Positions 1 to 7,466 of a stretch of DNA of 36,731 nt are shown one piece after another; positions within the stretch are counted from its first letter, which is position 1, and each line of letters opens with the position of its first letter. The notes beneath the pieces were generated by a model that did no database searches, was not told the origin of the DNA, and worked only from the letters and a program-made list of their open reading frames with translations. The stretch is from SG8-41 sp036397875 (lineage in GTDB: Bacteria > Pseudomonadota > Gammaproteobacteria > Burkholderiales > SG8-41): positions 1-36,731 of the forward strand of contig DASWIC010000028.1 in the NCBI GenBank assembly GCA_036397875.1, in the 5' to 3' direction. Both the position numbers and the translations under genes were made by a program.

Positions 1-13
1 GAACGCATCATTC

Positions 14-1243
14 GTGGAAGAAAAAACCCATCCCCTCTTCGCGCTGAGAGTGCGCGACTTTCGTCTTTACTGGCTGGCCCTGGTCACGCAGGTCGTCGGC
101 CAGCACATGTTTGCTTTCACGCTGGGCTGGCTGACCTTCGAGATCACGGGATCTCAGGCGCAACTGGGCCTTGTCCACCTGTGCGGTTTCGTGCCCCAGT
201 TCGCATTGACGCTGCTGGGCGGCGTGCTGGCCGATCGAATCGATGCGCGCAGGCTCATCGGCGCCGCGCAGGCGAATGCCGCGATTGCAATGATCCTGGT
301 CGGCGCGGTGACGCTGCTCGGTGTGGCGCAGCTGTGGCACCTCGCGCTGGGGGCATTTCTTTGGGGACTGTCGGCCGCCATCGACGAGCCCGCGCGCGCA
401 TCCTTCTTCCCGCGCCTGCTGCCCCGCCCGCTATTGCGCTCCGCCGTGCCGCTGATCTCCATGGCGTTCGGCAGCAGCCGCGTGATAGCCCCCTCGATCG
501 CGGGATTTCTCATTGCCGCGGCGGGCGCCCCGGCCACCTTTCTCGTGTGCGCGGCGGCGGTCAGCACGATGGTCGCCGTGTTGTTCCTGGTGCACCCTGC
601 GCATAGCGCCGCGCGTCCGCATGAGAGCCTCCTCAACAGCTTCACCGAGAGCCTGCGTTACATCCGCGCCAACGAAGCATTCGCCCGGGTCATTGGCGTG
701 GCGCTGCTCAATGCAACCCTGGCCATGGGCTTCATCCACATGCTCCCGGTATTCGCCAAGGATGTCCTGCAGGTCGATTCGCGGGGTCTTGGCATCCTCG
801 CCGCCGCCGCGGGCGTGGGCTCGCTGGCCGGCTTCATTTCGTATTCCTGGCTGCAGACGCGCCTCACGCCGAGAAACCTGATCGTGGGCGCGCTCACCGT
901 CTATAACGCGGCTTTGATCGGCCTCGCCTTCAGCGAATGGTACTGGCTTTCCTTCTGCGCGATCCTTGTCGCCGGGCTGGGCCACGGCTACTTCGTGACC
1001 GGCGCGCAGGTGATCCTGCAAACCCTGGTCGAGGACCATTACCGCGGGCGTGTGATGAGCGTGTTCGCGCTGGTCTGGAGCCTGATGTTCCTGAGCGGAT
1101 TCCTGCTGAACGTCGCGGGAGAGTGGGCGGGCCCGCGCCTGGCGCTCGCGGGCGGCGCGGCCATCGTGCTGGCCTACGTGTGGCTGTCGCTGGTGCGCGC
1201 CAAGACGCTGAAGAAGCTCGTTCTGGTGCCCAAACCAGGCTGA
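14..1243 (+). CDS. MFS transporter, EntS-like exporter family
   Basis: A 409-residue inner-membrane protein of the major facilitator superfamily, probably a proton-driven exporter of a small molecule. About twelve hydrophobic stretches run from residue 14 to 400. The cytoplasmic loop after TM2 carries the MFS signature-like DRIDARR (near residues 74-80), and a related DHYRGRVMS lies in the second half (near 342-350); this A-motif pair is typical of the family that includes the enterobactin exporter EntS. The start used is GTG at 14. No Shine-Dalgarno sequence is visible in the 13 bases before it, so the true start may lie outside the window. Substrate is unknown; the neighbouring amidohydrolase 37 bp downstream suggests a catabolic rather than siderophore setting, but that is inference. 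Confidence 0.85.
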   Translation: MEEKTHPLFALRVRDFRLYWLALVTQVVGQHMFAFTLGWLTFEITGSQAQLGLVHLCGFVPQFALTLLGGVLADRIDARRLIGAAQANAAIAMILVGAVTLLGVAQLWHLALGAFLWGLSAAIDEPARASFFPRLLPRPLLRSAVPLISMAFGSSRVIAPSIAGFLIAAAGAPATFLVCAAAVSTMVAVLFLVHPAHSAARPHESLLNSFTESLRYIRANEAFARVIGVALLNATLAMGFIHMLPVFAKDVLQVDSRGLGILAAAAGVGSLAGFISYSWLQTRLTPRNLIVGALTVYNAALIGLAFSEWYWLSFCAILVAGLGHGYFVTGAQVILQTLVEDHYRGRVMSVFALVWSLMFLSGFLLNVAGEWAGPRLALAGGAAIVLAYVWLSLVRAKTLKKLVLVPKPG

Positions 1244-1280
1244 AGGGCGAAAATAGGATTAGGGTGAGGGGGAAACTCAA

Positions 1281-2141
1281 ATGGCGATCATCGATTCGCA
1301 AGTCCACGCCTACGAGGCGAACACGCCGAAACGGCCGTGGCACAGCGTGCCGAACTGGCCTCCGAGCGCGACGGGCGACGAGACCGTGGCGGCGATGGAC
1401 AGGCTCGGGATAGACGGCGCGATCTTCATTTCCGCCTTTTCGATCTACCAGTACGACGCCAGCTACGCCGTGGAGGTGCAGCGGAAGCACCCCGGCCGCT
1501 TCGCCATCGTCAAGCCGGTCAACCCGGACGATCCGGCCGTGGCCGACGTGGTCGCCGACTGGAAGAAGACGCCGGGCGCGGTCGGCGTGCGCATCATGCT
1601 GACGAAGGAAGCCAAGCGCGCGCCCGACGACCCGCGCCTCGACCGCATCGTGCGCGCGGCGATCAAGCACGACTTTCCAATCAACGTGCTGTTCTGGGGC
1701 AACCTGGACGCCGGTACCGCGCTGATCGACCGCCACCCCAACGCGCGCTTCATCATCGACCACCTCGGCATCCTGCAGCCGCGCACGCCGCCCGCGCCGC
1801 GCGAGCCCTGGGCCGACCTGCCGAGGGTGCTGGAGCTCGCGACTCGCAGGAACGCGGTGATCAAGGTGAGCGGCGCCTGCACGCTGTCGCAGAAGCCGTA
1901 TCCCTTCCCGGACATCTGGGACCCGCTCGCGCGCCTATTCGACGCCTGGGGATTCGACCGCTGCCTGTGGGGCACCGACTGGACCCGCGCCTTCGCGGTC
2001 GTCAACTACGAGCAGGCCGTCGAGCCCTTCCGCCTGACCGACCGCCTGAGCGCGAGCGAGCGCGCGATGCTGATGGGCGGCGCGTGCACGATGGCTTACG
2101 GGTGGAGTCCCGGAAATGTCAAAAGTCGCAGTCATCGGTAA
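1281..2141 (+). CDS. Amidohydrolase 2 family metal-dependent hydrolase
   Basis: A 286-residue TIM-barrel hydrolase of the amidohydrolase-related (Amidohydro_2) family, which includes lactonases such as 2-pyrone-4,6-dicarboxylate hydrolase and several decarboxylases. Visible family marks are the N-terminal strand IIDSQVHAYE (residues 3-12, His8 in the metal-site position, though the usual DxH is SQVH here), FIIDHLG near residues 158-164, and the C-terminal LWGTDWTR near 230-237 with the catalytic Asp. It is a soluble cytoplasmic protein with no signal peptide. Its 3' end overlaps the following dehydrogenase gene by 26 bp, so the two are translationally linked in one operon with the Bug receptor after them. 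The substrate is not identifiable; a lactone or cyclic acid would fit. Confidence 0.85.
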   Translation: MAIIDSQVHAYEANTPKRPWHSVPNWPPSATGDETVAAMDRLGIDGAIFISAFSIYQYDASYAVEVQRKHPGRFAIVKPVNPDDPAVADVVADWKKTPGAVGVRIMLTKEAKRAPDDPRLDRIVRAAIKHDFPINVLFWGNLDAGTALIDRHPNARFIIDHLGILQPRTPPAPREPWADLPRVLELATRRNAVIKVSGACTLSQKPYPFPDIWDPLARLFDAWGFDRCLWGTDWTRAFAVVNYEQAVEPFRLTDRLSASERAMLMGGACTMAYGWSPGNVKSRSHR

Positions 2142-3228
2142 CACGGCGCGCGCGATCGGTGCCGTGTGCGCGTCGGATCTCGCTTTGTCGGGCCACGAAG
2201 TGCGCTTTGCGGTCTTTCCGGAGCAGAAGGACCAGATCCCGGCGTTGCGCAAGGCGGGAGGCTACACCGTCGAAGGCGAAGCGAAGCACCTCGTCTCGAA
2301 GAAGACCGGCTTCGCCAGGCTCGACAAGGTGTGCGACACCACTCGCGAGGCGCTGAAGGACGCCGGGGCCGTGCTGATCGAGGTGGACATGCATCAGCTC
2401 GAGGTGAAGTTCAGCGCGATGATCCCCGAGTTCGCACCCGGCGCCGTAGTGCACATCCAGAGCCACGGCTACTGGCCGGCCGCGCGCCTGACACCGCTGC
2501 TCCGCAAGGCGGGCCGCGCAGACGTGATCGTGACCGAAGCGCCCGCGCCCACGCATGCCGCGCGGATCGACGGCACGGTGGTGACGCCGAGGGGGCTGCG
2601 CAAGGGCATCCGGATTGCGACGGTGCCGGCTTCGCGTTCGGACGAGGCGCTCGCGGTCCTGAAGCCGCTGTTCCCGGATTTCGCGGCGGCGTCGTCCGTG
2701 CTCGAGACCGGACTCGAGAACCTCAACCTGATCGTGCATCCGGCGATGGTGCTGCCGAACGTCGGCGGGATGGAGCGCGCGAAGCTCGAGGGCAGGAAGT
2801 TCGGCTTCTACCAGGAGGGCGTCGTGCCCGCGGCAGGTGTGCTCGGGGATGCGCTCGATGCCGAGCGCAAGCTCGTGTGCAAGGCCTATGGCGTCGAGCA
2901 CACGCCGATGGCGAAGGCCATTGAGCAGTACTACGGCTACAAGAGCAACACCTTCTACGAGGCGATGCAGAATCCCGTCTACAGGTCCTTTCCCCCTTTC
3001 CAGCCGGACATCTGGCGCGAGTGGGTATCGGTGGACCTGCCCTACGCTATAGTGCCGTGCGTGCAGCTGGCCGATCAGGCGGGGATCCGGGTGCCGCTGC
3101 ACCGCGCCTTCGCGGAAGTCCTCGGCGCGCTGCTCGGCGTCGACCCGTGGCGGTGCGGGCCGTCGCTGGCGGACATGGACCTCCAGGGCTCGCCGGAGGC
3201 GGTGAAGAAGCGGGTGCTAGGCTTGTGA
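2116..3228 (+). CDS. NAD/NADP octopine/nopaline dehydrogenase family protein
   Basis: A 370-residue dehydrogenase with an N-terminal Rossmann fold (VAVIGNTARAIGAVCA at residues 4-19, a variant of the glycine-rich loop) and a C-terminal opine-dehydrogenase helical domain. The diagnostic segment LNLIVHPAMVLPNVGGMER near residues 203-221 holds the family's conserved His. Known members reductively condense or oxidise N-(carboxyalkyl)amino acids; the substrate here is unknown. The gene starts inside the 3' end of the amidohydrolase gene, with GGAG about 11 bp upstream of the ATG, and is followed after 26 bp by a Bug receptor gene on the same strand. An uptake-plus-catabolism cassette is the simplest reading. 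Confidence 0.85.
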   Translation: MSKVAVIGNTARAIGAVCASDLALSGHEVRFAVFPEQKDQIPALRKAGGYTVEGEAKHLVSKKTGFARLDKVCDTTREALKDAGAVLIEVDMHQLEVKFSAMIPEFAPGAVVHIQSHGYWPAARLTPLLRKAGRADVIVTEAPAPTHAARIDGTVVTPRGLRKGIRIATVPASRSDEALAVLKPLFPDFAAASSVLETGLENLNLIVHPAMVLPNVGGMERAKLEGRKFGFYQEGVVPAAGVLGDALDAERKLVCKAYGVEHTPMAKAIEQYYGYKSNTFYEAMQNPVYRSFPPFQPDIWREWVSVDLPYAIVPCVQLADQAGIRVPLHRAFAEVLGALLGVDPWRCGPSLADMDLQGSPEAVKKRVLGL

Positions 3229-3254
3229 TGAGCTTTTATGGAAAGGAACGAATC

Positions 3255-4250
3255 ATGAAAAACGTTGCGGTCGTTGCAGTACTGCTCGCCGGCGTAAGTT
3301 TCGCAGCACAGCCTGCACACGCGCAGGGCGGCTCCGTACCCAAGTACCCCGAACGCCCCATCCGGCTCGTAGTCGGATTTCCGCCAGGCGGGGCGACCGA
3401 CATCCTCGCGCGCATCCTGCAGCAGCACATGCCCGAGTCGATCGGGCAGCCGGTGGTGGTCGATAACCGCGGAGGCGCGAGCGGGACCATTGCGGCGGCG
3501 TTGGTCGCAAAGGCGTCGCCGGACGGCTACACGATCATGATGGTGCCGAGCGGGCCGTACACCATCAGCGCCAGCACGTACGCGAAACTCCCCTACGATG
3601 CGGTGCGGGACTTCACGGGCGTTTCGCTGCTCGTGTGGGTGACGAATGTCATCGTCGTGCCGCAAAATTCAACGCCGAAGACGTTGCAGGATCTCATCCG
3701 CATGGCCAGGGAAAAGCCCGGGCAGGTCACTTTTTCGTCGTCGGGAGCAGGATCCCTGCATCATCTCTCCACCGAAGTCCTGAAGCGCCTGACCGGCACG
3801 GACATGATTCACGTCCCGTTCAAGGGGGCGGGTCCTGCCCTGGCGGCGCTCGCGGGCAGCGAAGTCACCTTCGGCTTCACTTCGATGCCCTCGGCGATGC
3901 CGCTCATCAACGCGAAGCGGATCAGGCCGCTCGCCGTGACGAGCGTAAAGCGCATGCCCGCGCTGCCCGCCACGCCGACGATGGCTGAAGCCGGCGTGCC
4001 GCCGCCTCCCGGGCTCGACATCCGGGAATGGTACGGCGTGATCGTCCCCGCTGCGGCCCCGGCGCCGATCGTCAGCAAGCTCAACGCCGAGATGATAAAG
4101 GTGTTCAAGCGCCCGGATGTGCAGAAGCGGCTCACCGAAATGGGCGCGGAGTACGTGGGCAGCTCCCCGCAGGCGCTGAACAAGCAGCTCGCGAACGACG
4201 TGAGGACATGGGCGAAGTGGGTGAAGGACGTGGGCATACGTGTGGATTGA
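3255..4250 (+). CDS. Bug/TTT-family tripartite tricarboxylate transporter substrate-binding protein
   Basis: A 331-residue periplasmic receptor of the Bug family. The ATG at 3255 is preceded by AAAGGA and gives a clean signal peptide (MKNVAVVAVLLAGVSFAAQ, cleavage after AHA near residue 23). The mature N-terminus has the family pattern YPERPIRLVVGFPPGGATDI, then VVVDNRGGASG and SPDGYTI. Upstream in-frame codons exist but would destroy the signal peptide. No tctA/tctB membrane subunits are nearby, as is common for Bug orphans that may share a membrane partner or act as sensors. It lies 26 bp after the dehydrogenase and probably shares its transcript. The ligand is not predictable, although small carboxylates are usual for the family. 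Confidence 0.9.
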   Translation: MKNVAVVAVLLAGVSFAAQPAHAQGGSVPKYPERPIRLVVGFPPGGATDILARILQQHMPESIGQPVVVDNRGGASGTIAAALVAKASPDGYTIMMVPSGPYTISASTYAKLPYDAVRDFTGVSLLVWVTNVIVVPQNSTPKTLQDLIRMAREKPGQVTFSSSGAGSLHHLSTEVLKRLTGTDMIHVPFKGAGPALAALAGSEVTFGFTSMPSAMPLINAKRIRPLAVTSVKRMPALPATPTMAEAGVPPPPGLDIREWYGVIVPAAAPAPIVSKLNAEMIKVFKRPDVQKRLTEMGAEYVGSSPQALNKQLANDVRTWAKWVKDVGIRVD

Positions 4251-4252
4251 CG

Positions 4253-4291
4253 GCGCCGTTTGCGCCGGGCGGCGGGCTCGACATCACGTAA
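4253..4291 (+). pseudogene. Possible remnant of another Bug-family gene
   Basis: Immediately after the Bug stop codon, in a different frame, the sequence reads APFAPGGGLDIT and then TAA. This matches the ligand-loop motif found near the mature N-terminus of Bug proteins (PFxPGGxxDI). It is only about a dozen codons and has no start of its own, so it may be a leftover of a deleted receptor gene or a chance match. Confidence 0.3.
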
Positions 4292-4333
4292 GTCCCGGCA
4301 GAAGTTGTGCCCATTCCGGCTTGATTCCAGCCT

Positions 4334-4963
4334 TTACATCGTCATTGCGACGGCTACCAATAGTCTCTGGAGCGCCTCGCCGAAGCCCGTCTCCCGCAGC
4401 CACCGGCGCAGGTAGCGGCCCGCGTTCGGCTCCGCGCCGTTGCGCCTTTTCAGGTCGAATGGGATAGCGAGGGCCCGGCGCATCCCTTCGCTCTCGGGGT
4501 AGAAGACCGCGCTGCCCCAGTCGGCGACGCGCACGCCGAGCACTCCACCCGGGGCGAGCAGCGCCCGCATCTGCCGGAGCGCGTCGAACGGGTGGCGCAG
4601 ATGCTGCAGCACCTGATGCGCAAAAACGGCGTCGAACGTTCCGGCGGCAAAGCGCGGCTCGTAGATGCTGCCGACTTCGAAGCTCAGGTTTCGCGCCGCC
4701 GTCGCGCCGGCGAGCGATTTTGCCGTCGCGATCACGTCCGCCGAAGGGTCGATGCCGATCATCTCGCCCGGCGCCACGCGCTGCGCAAAACCGGAAGTGA
4801 TGGAACCGGGCCCACAGCCGACATCGAGCAGGCGCATCCCGGGCTTCAGGAACGGCAGGAAGAACGCGGCAGCCGTTTCCACCGTCCGTCTCGCGTGACG
4901 AGCGACGACCGACGGGTCGTGGCCGAGCTGATAGGTCTCGCCGGCGGGCACGGCGCTCGACAT
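4334..4963 (-). CDS. Class I SAM-dependent methyltransferase, probably C-terminally short
   Basis: A 209-residue methyltransferase of the UbiE/Methyltransf_11 type. The SAM-binding motif I is MRLLDVGCGPGS (about residues 43-54), followed by the acidic residue of motif II in MIGIDPSADV (about 68-77), and motif IV/post-I FDAVFAHQVLQHL (about 113-125). The start ATG (complement of 4961-4963) gives MSSAVPAGETYQLGHDPSVV; longer in-frame starts would overlap the upstream gene. The gene lies 23 bp after the minus-strand Bug gene and is probably cotranscribed with it. Related proteins of this architecture are usually around 260-280 residues with a longer C-terminal part after the GF-rich segment, so this copy appears shortened at its 3' end. 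The acceptor substrate is unknown. Confidence 0.75.
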   Translation of the reverse strand: MSSAVPAGETYQLGHDPSVVARHARRTVETAAAFFLPFLKPGMRLLDVGCGPGSITSGFAQRVAPGEMIGIDPSADVIATAKSLAGATAARNLSFEVGSIYEPRFAAGTFDAVFAHQVLQHLRHPFDALRQMRALLAPGGVLGVRVADWGSAVFYPESEGMRRALAIPFDLKRRNGAEPNAGRYLRRWLRETGFGEALQRLLVAVAMTM

Positions 4964-4986
4964 TGGAGTCCCTGGGTGCGCCGAGC

Positions 4987-5961
4987 TTATTCGGGCTTCA
5001 CACCCGCCTCGCGCACGACCTTCCGCCAGACCCCAATCTCTTGCTTGATCCTCGCCAGAAACTGCTCGGGCGTGCCGCCCGCGGGTGAGGAACCGCCAGT
5101 CTGAAGCCGCTCGCCCGTTTCGCGCAATTTCAACCACGCCATCACTTCGCCGTTAATGCGATCCACGATCGGGCGCGGCAGTCCCTTCGGTCCAATCAAA
5201 CCTAGCCAGTTAACGACTTCATAGCCCGGTAGTGCGGATTCGGCGACGGTCGGAACGTCCGGCGCGGCAGCATCACGGCGGCTCGACGTGACGGCGATCG
5301 CACGGAGCTTTCCAGCCCGTACGTGCGGTAGCGCGACCACCACCTGGCTGAAGTAGAGGGCCGTGTGACCGGCGAACGTATCGATGATCGCCTGGCCCCC
5401 GCCTTTGTAAGGAACGTGAATCATCTTGATCCCGGCCATGCTCGCAAACAACTCAGCGGCGATGTGAGTGAGCGTGCCCTGCCCGCCGGAGGCGAAGTTG
5501 AGCTTTCCCGGGTTCGCCTTCGCGAGCGCGATCAGGTCTCGAGTGGTTGTCACGGGGATCGAGGGATGCACGACCACAAGCAGGGGTGCTTGGATGATCT
5601 CGATGATCGGCGTGATGTCGCTGACCGGGTCGAACCTGAGCTTGTAGATGCTCGGAGATATCGTGTAGGGTGCCCCGATCATCGTCAACGTGTACCCGTC
5701 AGGTGGAGATTTGACCCCGGCCTCGGTGCCGATAACTCCGCCTGCGCCGGGCCTGTTCTCGACGATGAACTGTTGCCCGAGCGCCGTTGTGAGTCGCTGC
5801 GCGATAGGGCGACCGATCATGTCCATGATACCTCCCGGTGAAAACGGGACAACGATCTTCACGGGCTTGGTGGGGTACTGCTGGGCTGAAGCCGGTGGAC
5901 ATGCGACGAGTGCCGCCGTGGCTGCAAGGCCGTAGCAAATTGCCGACCGGATCCTGCGCAT
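4987..5961 (-). CDS. Bug/TTT-family substrate-binding protein
   Basis: A 324-residue periplasmic receptor. The ATG at 5961 follows GGGAGGA on the minus strand, so it is preferred over an in-frame TTG 15 bases upstream that lies before this ribosome site. A signal peptide (MRRIRSAICYGLAATAALVA, cleavage near SAQ at about residue 27) precedes the mature YPTKPVKIVVPFSPGGIMDM motif and VENRPGAGG, SPPDGYTL and the C-terminal WLGLIGPKGLPRPIVDRING. The gene is divergent from the lysR-type gene at 6060 with a 98-bp gap that contains a dyad. By the usual LysR arrangement it is the likely regulatory target. The methyltransferase gene follows on the same strand. Ligand unknown. Confidence 0.9.
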   Translation of the reverse strand: MRRIRSAICYGLAATAALVACPPASAQQYPTKPVKIVVPFSPGGIMDMIGRPIAQRLTTALGQQFIVENRPGAGGVIGTEAGVKSPPDGYTLTMIGAPYTISPSIYKLRFDPVSDITPIIEIIQAPLLVVVHPSIPVTTTRDLIALAKANPGKLNFASGGQGTLTHIAAELFASMAGIKMIHVPYKGGGQAIIDTFAGHTALYFSQVVVALPHVRAGKLRAIAVTSSRRDAAAPDVPTVAESALPGYEVVNWLGLIGPKGLPRPIVDRINGEVMAWLKLRETGERLQTGGSSPAGGTPEQFLARIKQEIGVWRKVVREAGVKPE

Positions 5962-5991
5962 GGGACTTCCTCCCAAGGAAATTGAACCAGG

Positions 5992-6019
5992 TTGAAACGA
6001 TACGCGGATAGCGTATAAA
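5992..6019 (+). promoter_or_regulatory. Predicted sigma-70 promoter of the lysR-type gene
   Basis: TTGAAA (5992-5997) and TATAAA (6014-6019) are separated by 16 bp and each matches the consensus at five of six positions. The predicted start of transcription is near 6026, giving a leader of about 34 nt before the ATG at 6060. Confidence 0.55.
6000..6016. promoter_or_regulatory. Dyad in the divergent promoter region, probable LysR-type operator
   Basis: ATACGC and GCGTAT form a perfect 6-bp inverted repeat around a 5-bp centre. The dyad lies in the gap between the divergent Bug and lysR-type genes and covers the spacer and -10 of the lysR promoter. LysR regulators typically bind interrupted dyads here and repress their own gene while activating the divergent one. 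The spacing is T-N13-A rather than the classical T-N11-A. Confidence 0.5.
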
Positions 6020-6059
6020 TGGAACCTGGAAAATGCCCCCCACCCTGTAGGGAAAGCCG

Positions 6060-7034
6060 ATGGCGCGTGCCACTCCGGACTGGGAAAGCCGCATCGGCCG
6101 GCGCCTGCGGCTGCGCGACCTTCACATCCTTTCCACGGTCGTGCAATGGGGCAGCATGGCCCAGGCGGCCTCTCATCTCGCGATGTCTCAACCCGCCGTG
6201 TCCGAGGCGATCACCAATCTCGAGGCGGCGCTCGGCGTCCGGCTGCTCGACCGCACGACGCACGGCGTCGAACCCACGCTCTATGCGAGCGCCCTGCTTA
6301 AGCGCGGGCTCGTGGTATTCGACGAGCTGCGGCAGGGGATCAAGGAGATCGAGTTTCTCGCGGATCCGACTGGGGGCGAAGTCCGGATCGGATGCATCGA
6401 GTCGCTGACGGCCGGGTTCATGCCGGAAGTGATCGATCAGTTTTCGCGCAAGTATCCGCGCGTGCTCGTTCACGTCGTCAACACGTCGACGGCTACGCAG
6501 GAGTTCCGCGAGCTGCGCGAGCGAACCGTGGATGTGTTGGTGGGCAGGCTCCACAAACCCCTCGCCGATGACGAGATCGACATGGAGGTCCTGTTCCAGG
6601 ACGACTACTTCGTGGTGGCGAGCTCCCGCAGCCCGTGGGCGCGCCGGCGCAAGATCGCGCTCGCAGACCTCCTCGACGAACCGTGGATCCTCTTTCCGCC
6701 GAACAACGCCTTCGCCCCGTTCATGTTAATTGCGCAGGCCTTCAGCGCACAGGGCCTGGAGCTGCCGCGCGCCGCCGTGACCTCGTTCTCCGCCGCTATC
6801 CGCATGCACCTGGTCGCAGGGGGTCGCTTTCTCACGATCTTGCGGGGCTCGATGCTGCGGCCGAACGCCGAGCGCTTTGGTCTCAAGGCGCTGCCCATCG
6901 CGCTCGCAGCGCTGTCCCTCCCGGTCGCGATCTTCAAGCTGAAGCATCGCACCGTCAGCCCGGTGGTCGAGAAGTTCGTCGAGCACTTGCGGGCGGCGGC
7001 GAAGTCCCTGGCTGCGCCCGCTCAGCGAACTTGA
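6060..7034 (+). CDS. LysR-family transcriptional regulator
   Basis: A 324-residue regulator. The N-terminal winged helix-turn-helix spans about residues 17-75, with the recognition helix in AMSQPAVSEAITNLEAALGV and the wing LLDRTTHGVEPT. The effector domain (about 95-300) begins with GGEVRIGCIESLTAGFMP. The gene is divergent from the Bug receptor gene at 4987-5961, the common layout in which the LysR protein senses a metabolite and controls uptake. The short C-terminal Ala/Lys tail is unremarkable. The inducer is unknown. A tandem 14-bp repeat array starts 13 bp after its stop codon. Confidence 0.9.
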   Translation: MARATPDWESRIGRRLRLRDLHILSTVVQWGSMAQAASHLAMSQPAVSEAITNLEAALGVRLLDRTTHGVEPTLYASALLKRGLVVFDELRQGIKEIEFLADPTGGEVRIGCIESLTAGFMPEVIDQFSRKYPRVLVHVVNTSTATQEFRELRERTVDVLVGRLHKPLADDEIDMEVLFQDDYFVVASSRSPWARRRKIALADLLDEPWILFPPNNAFAPFMLIAQAFSAQGLELPRAAVTSFSAAIRMHLVAGGRFLTILRGSMLRPNAERFGLKALPIALAALSLPVAIFKLKHRTVSPVVEKFVEHLRAAAKSLAAPAQRT

Positions 7035-7047
7035 GGTGGCGGGGGGG

Positions 7048-7117
7048 CAGATACGGCGTCGCAGATGGGGCGTCCCAGATAAAGCGTCCCAGATAGAACG
7101 TCCCAGATAGAAAGACT
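7048..7117. repeat. Five tandem 14-bp repeats
   Basis: Five head-to-tail copies begin with CAGAT at 7048, 7062, 7076, 7090 and 7104. The consensus is CAGATANNGCGTCC; the first and last copies are the most diverged. The array lies between the lysR stop and the decayed regulator fragment. It has no unique spacers, so it is a minisatellite rather than a CRISPR array. The stretch from 7118 to 7203 shows no gene. Confidence 0.85.
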
Positions 7118-7203
7118 AGCTATCACTCGGCGGCTCTGTTCTCTCGCCGCGCACGCCCGCGCCCGGGGAATAGCAAGCGCAGCGCGAAAAGGGGCGCGGC
7201 GGA

Positions 7204-7351
7204 GTAGCCTGTCGTCATGGACTCCCTGCTCACCGCCGCCGCACGCGCCCTTGCTGCTGGTGACCCGGTCGGCGCCCTCAAGCGAATTTCCCTGCGCGAC
7301 GATCCGCCGGCGCTTGCCCTCCGCGGCATCGCCATGGCCCAGCTCGGCGAG
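7204..7351. repeat. Left copy of a 148-bp direct repeat (regulator 5' end)
   Basis: This segment matches 9290-9437 at a constant offset of 2086 bp. The match covers 13 identical bases before the ATG and the first 45 codons, with a 73-bp identical core (7230-7302) and about 94 percent identity over the coding part. Five of the differences after the core are synonymous third-position changes. The pair flanks the AbiE toxin-antitoxin module. Confidence 0.9.
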
Positions 7352-7429
7352 GACCCGCGCGCGGGGTCGCGCGTTATCCGCGCCGCGTTGAATCGGAAAA
7401 AGAATGCACCCAGTATGGCTGGTTATTGA
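7217..7429 (+). pseudogene. Truncated copy of the helix-turn-helix regulator gene at 9303
   Basis: An open frame of 70 codons whose first 45 residues (beginning MDSLLTAAARALAAGDPVGA) are almost identical to the N-terminus of the 406-residue regulator encoded at 9303-10523. After GIAMAQLGE near residue 45 similarity decays (EDPRAGSRVIRAALNRKK against ELPRARELLRRAARGF) and a stop follows at 7429. The whole middle and the C-terminal DNA-binding domain are absent, so the product cannot act as the regulator. It is best read as a gene remnant. The adjacent toxin-antitoxin module begins 37 bp further on in the opposite orientation. Confidence 0.8.
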
Positions 7430-7466
7430 GCGCCTGGAGCCACGTTTCTGGCTGCGAAGTGCGCGT

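Noticed and set aside
7048..7117. CRISPR array
   Set aside because: Units are contiguous 14-mers without unique spacers, and no cas genes are nearby.
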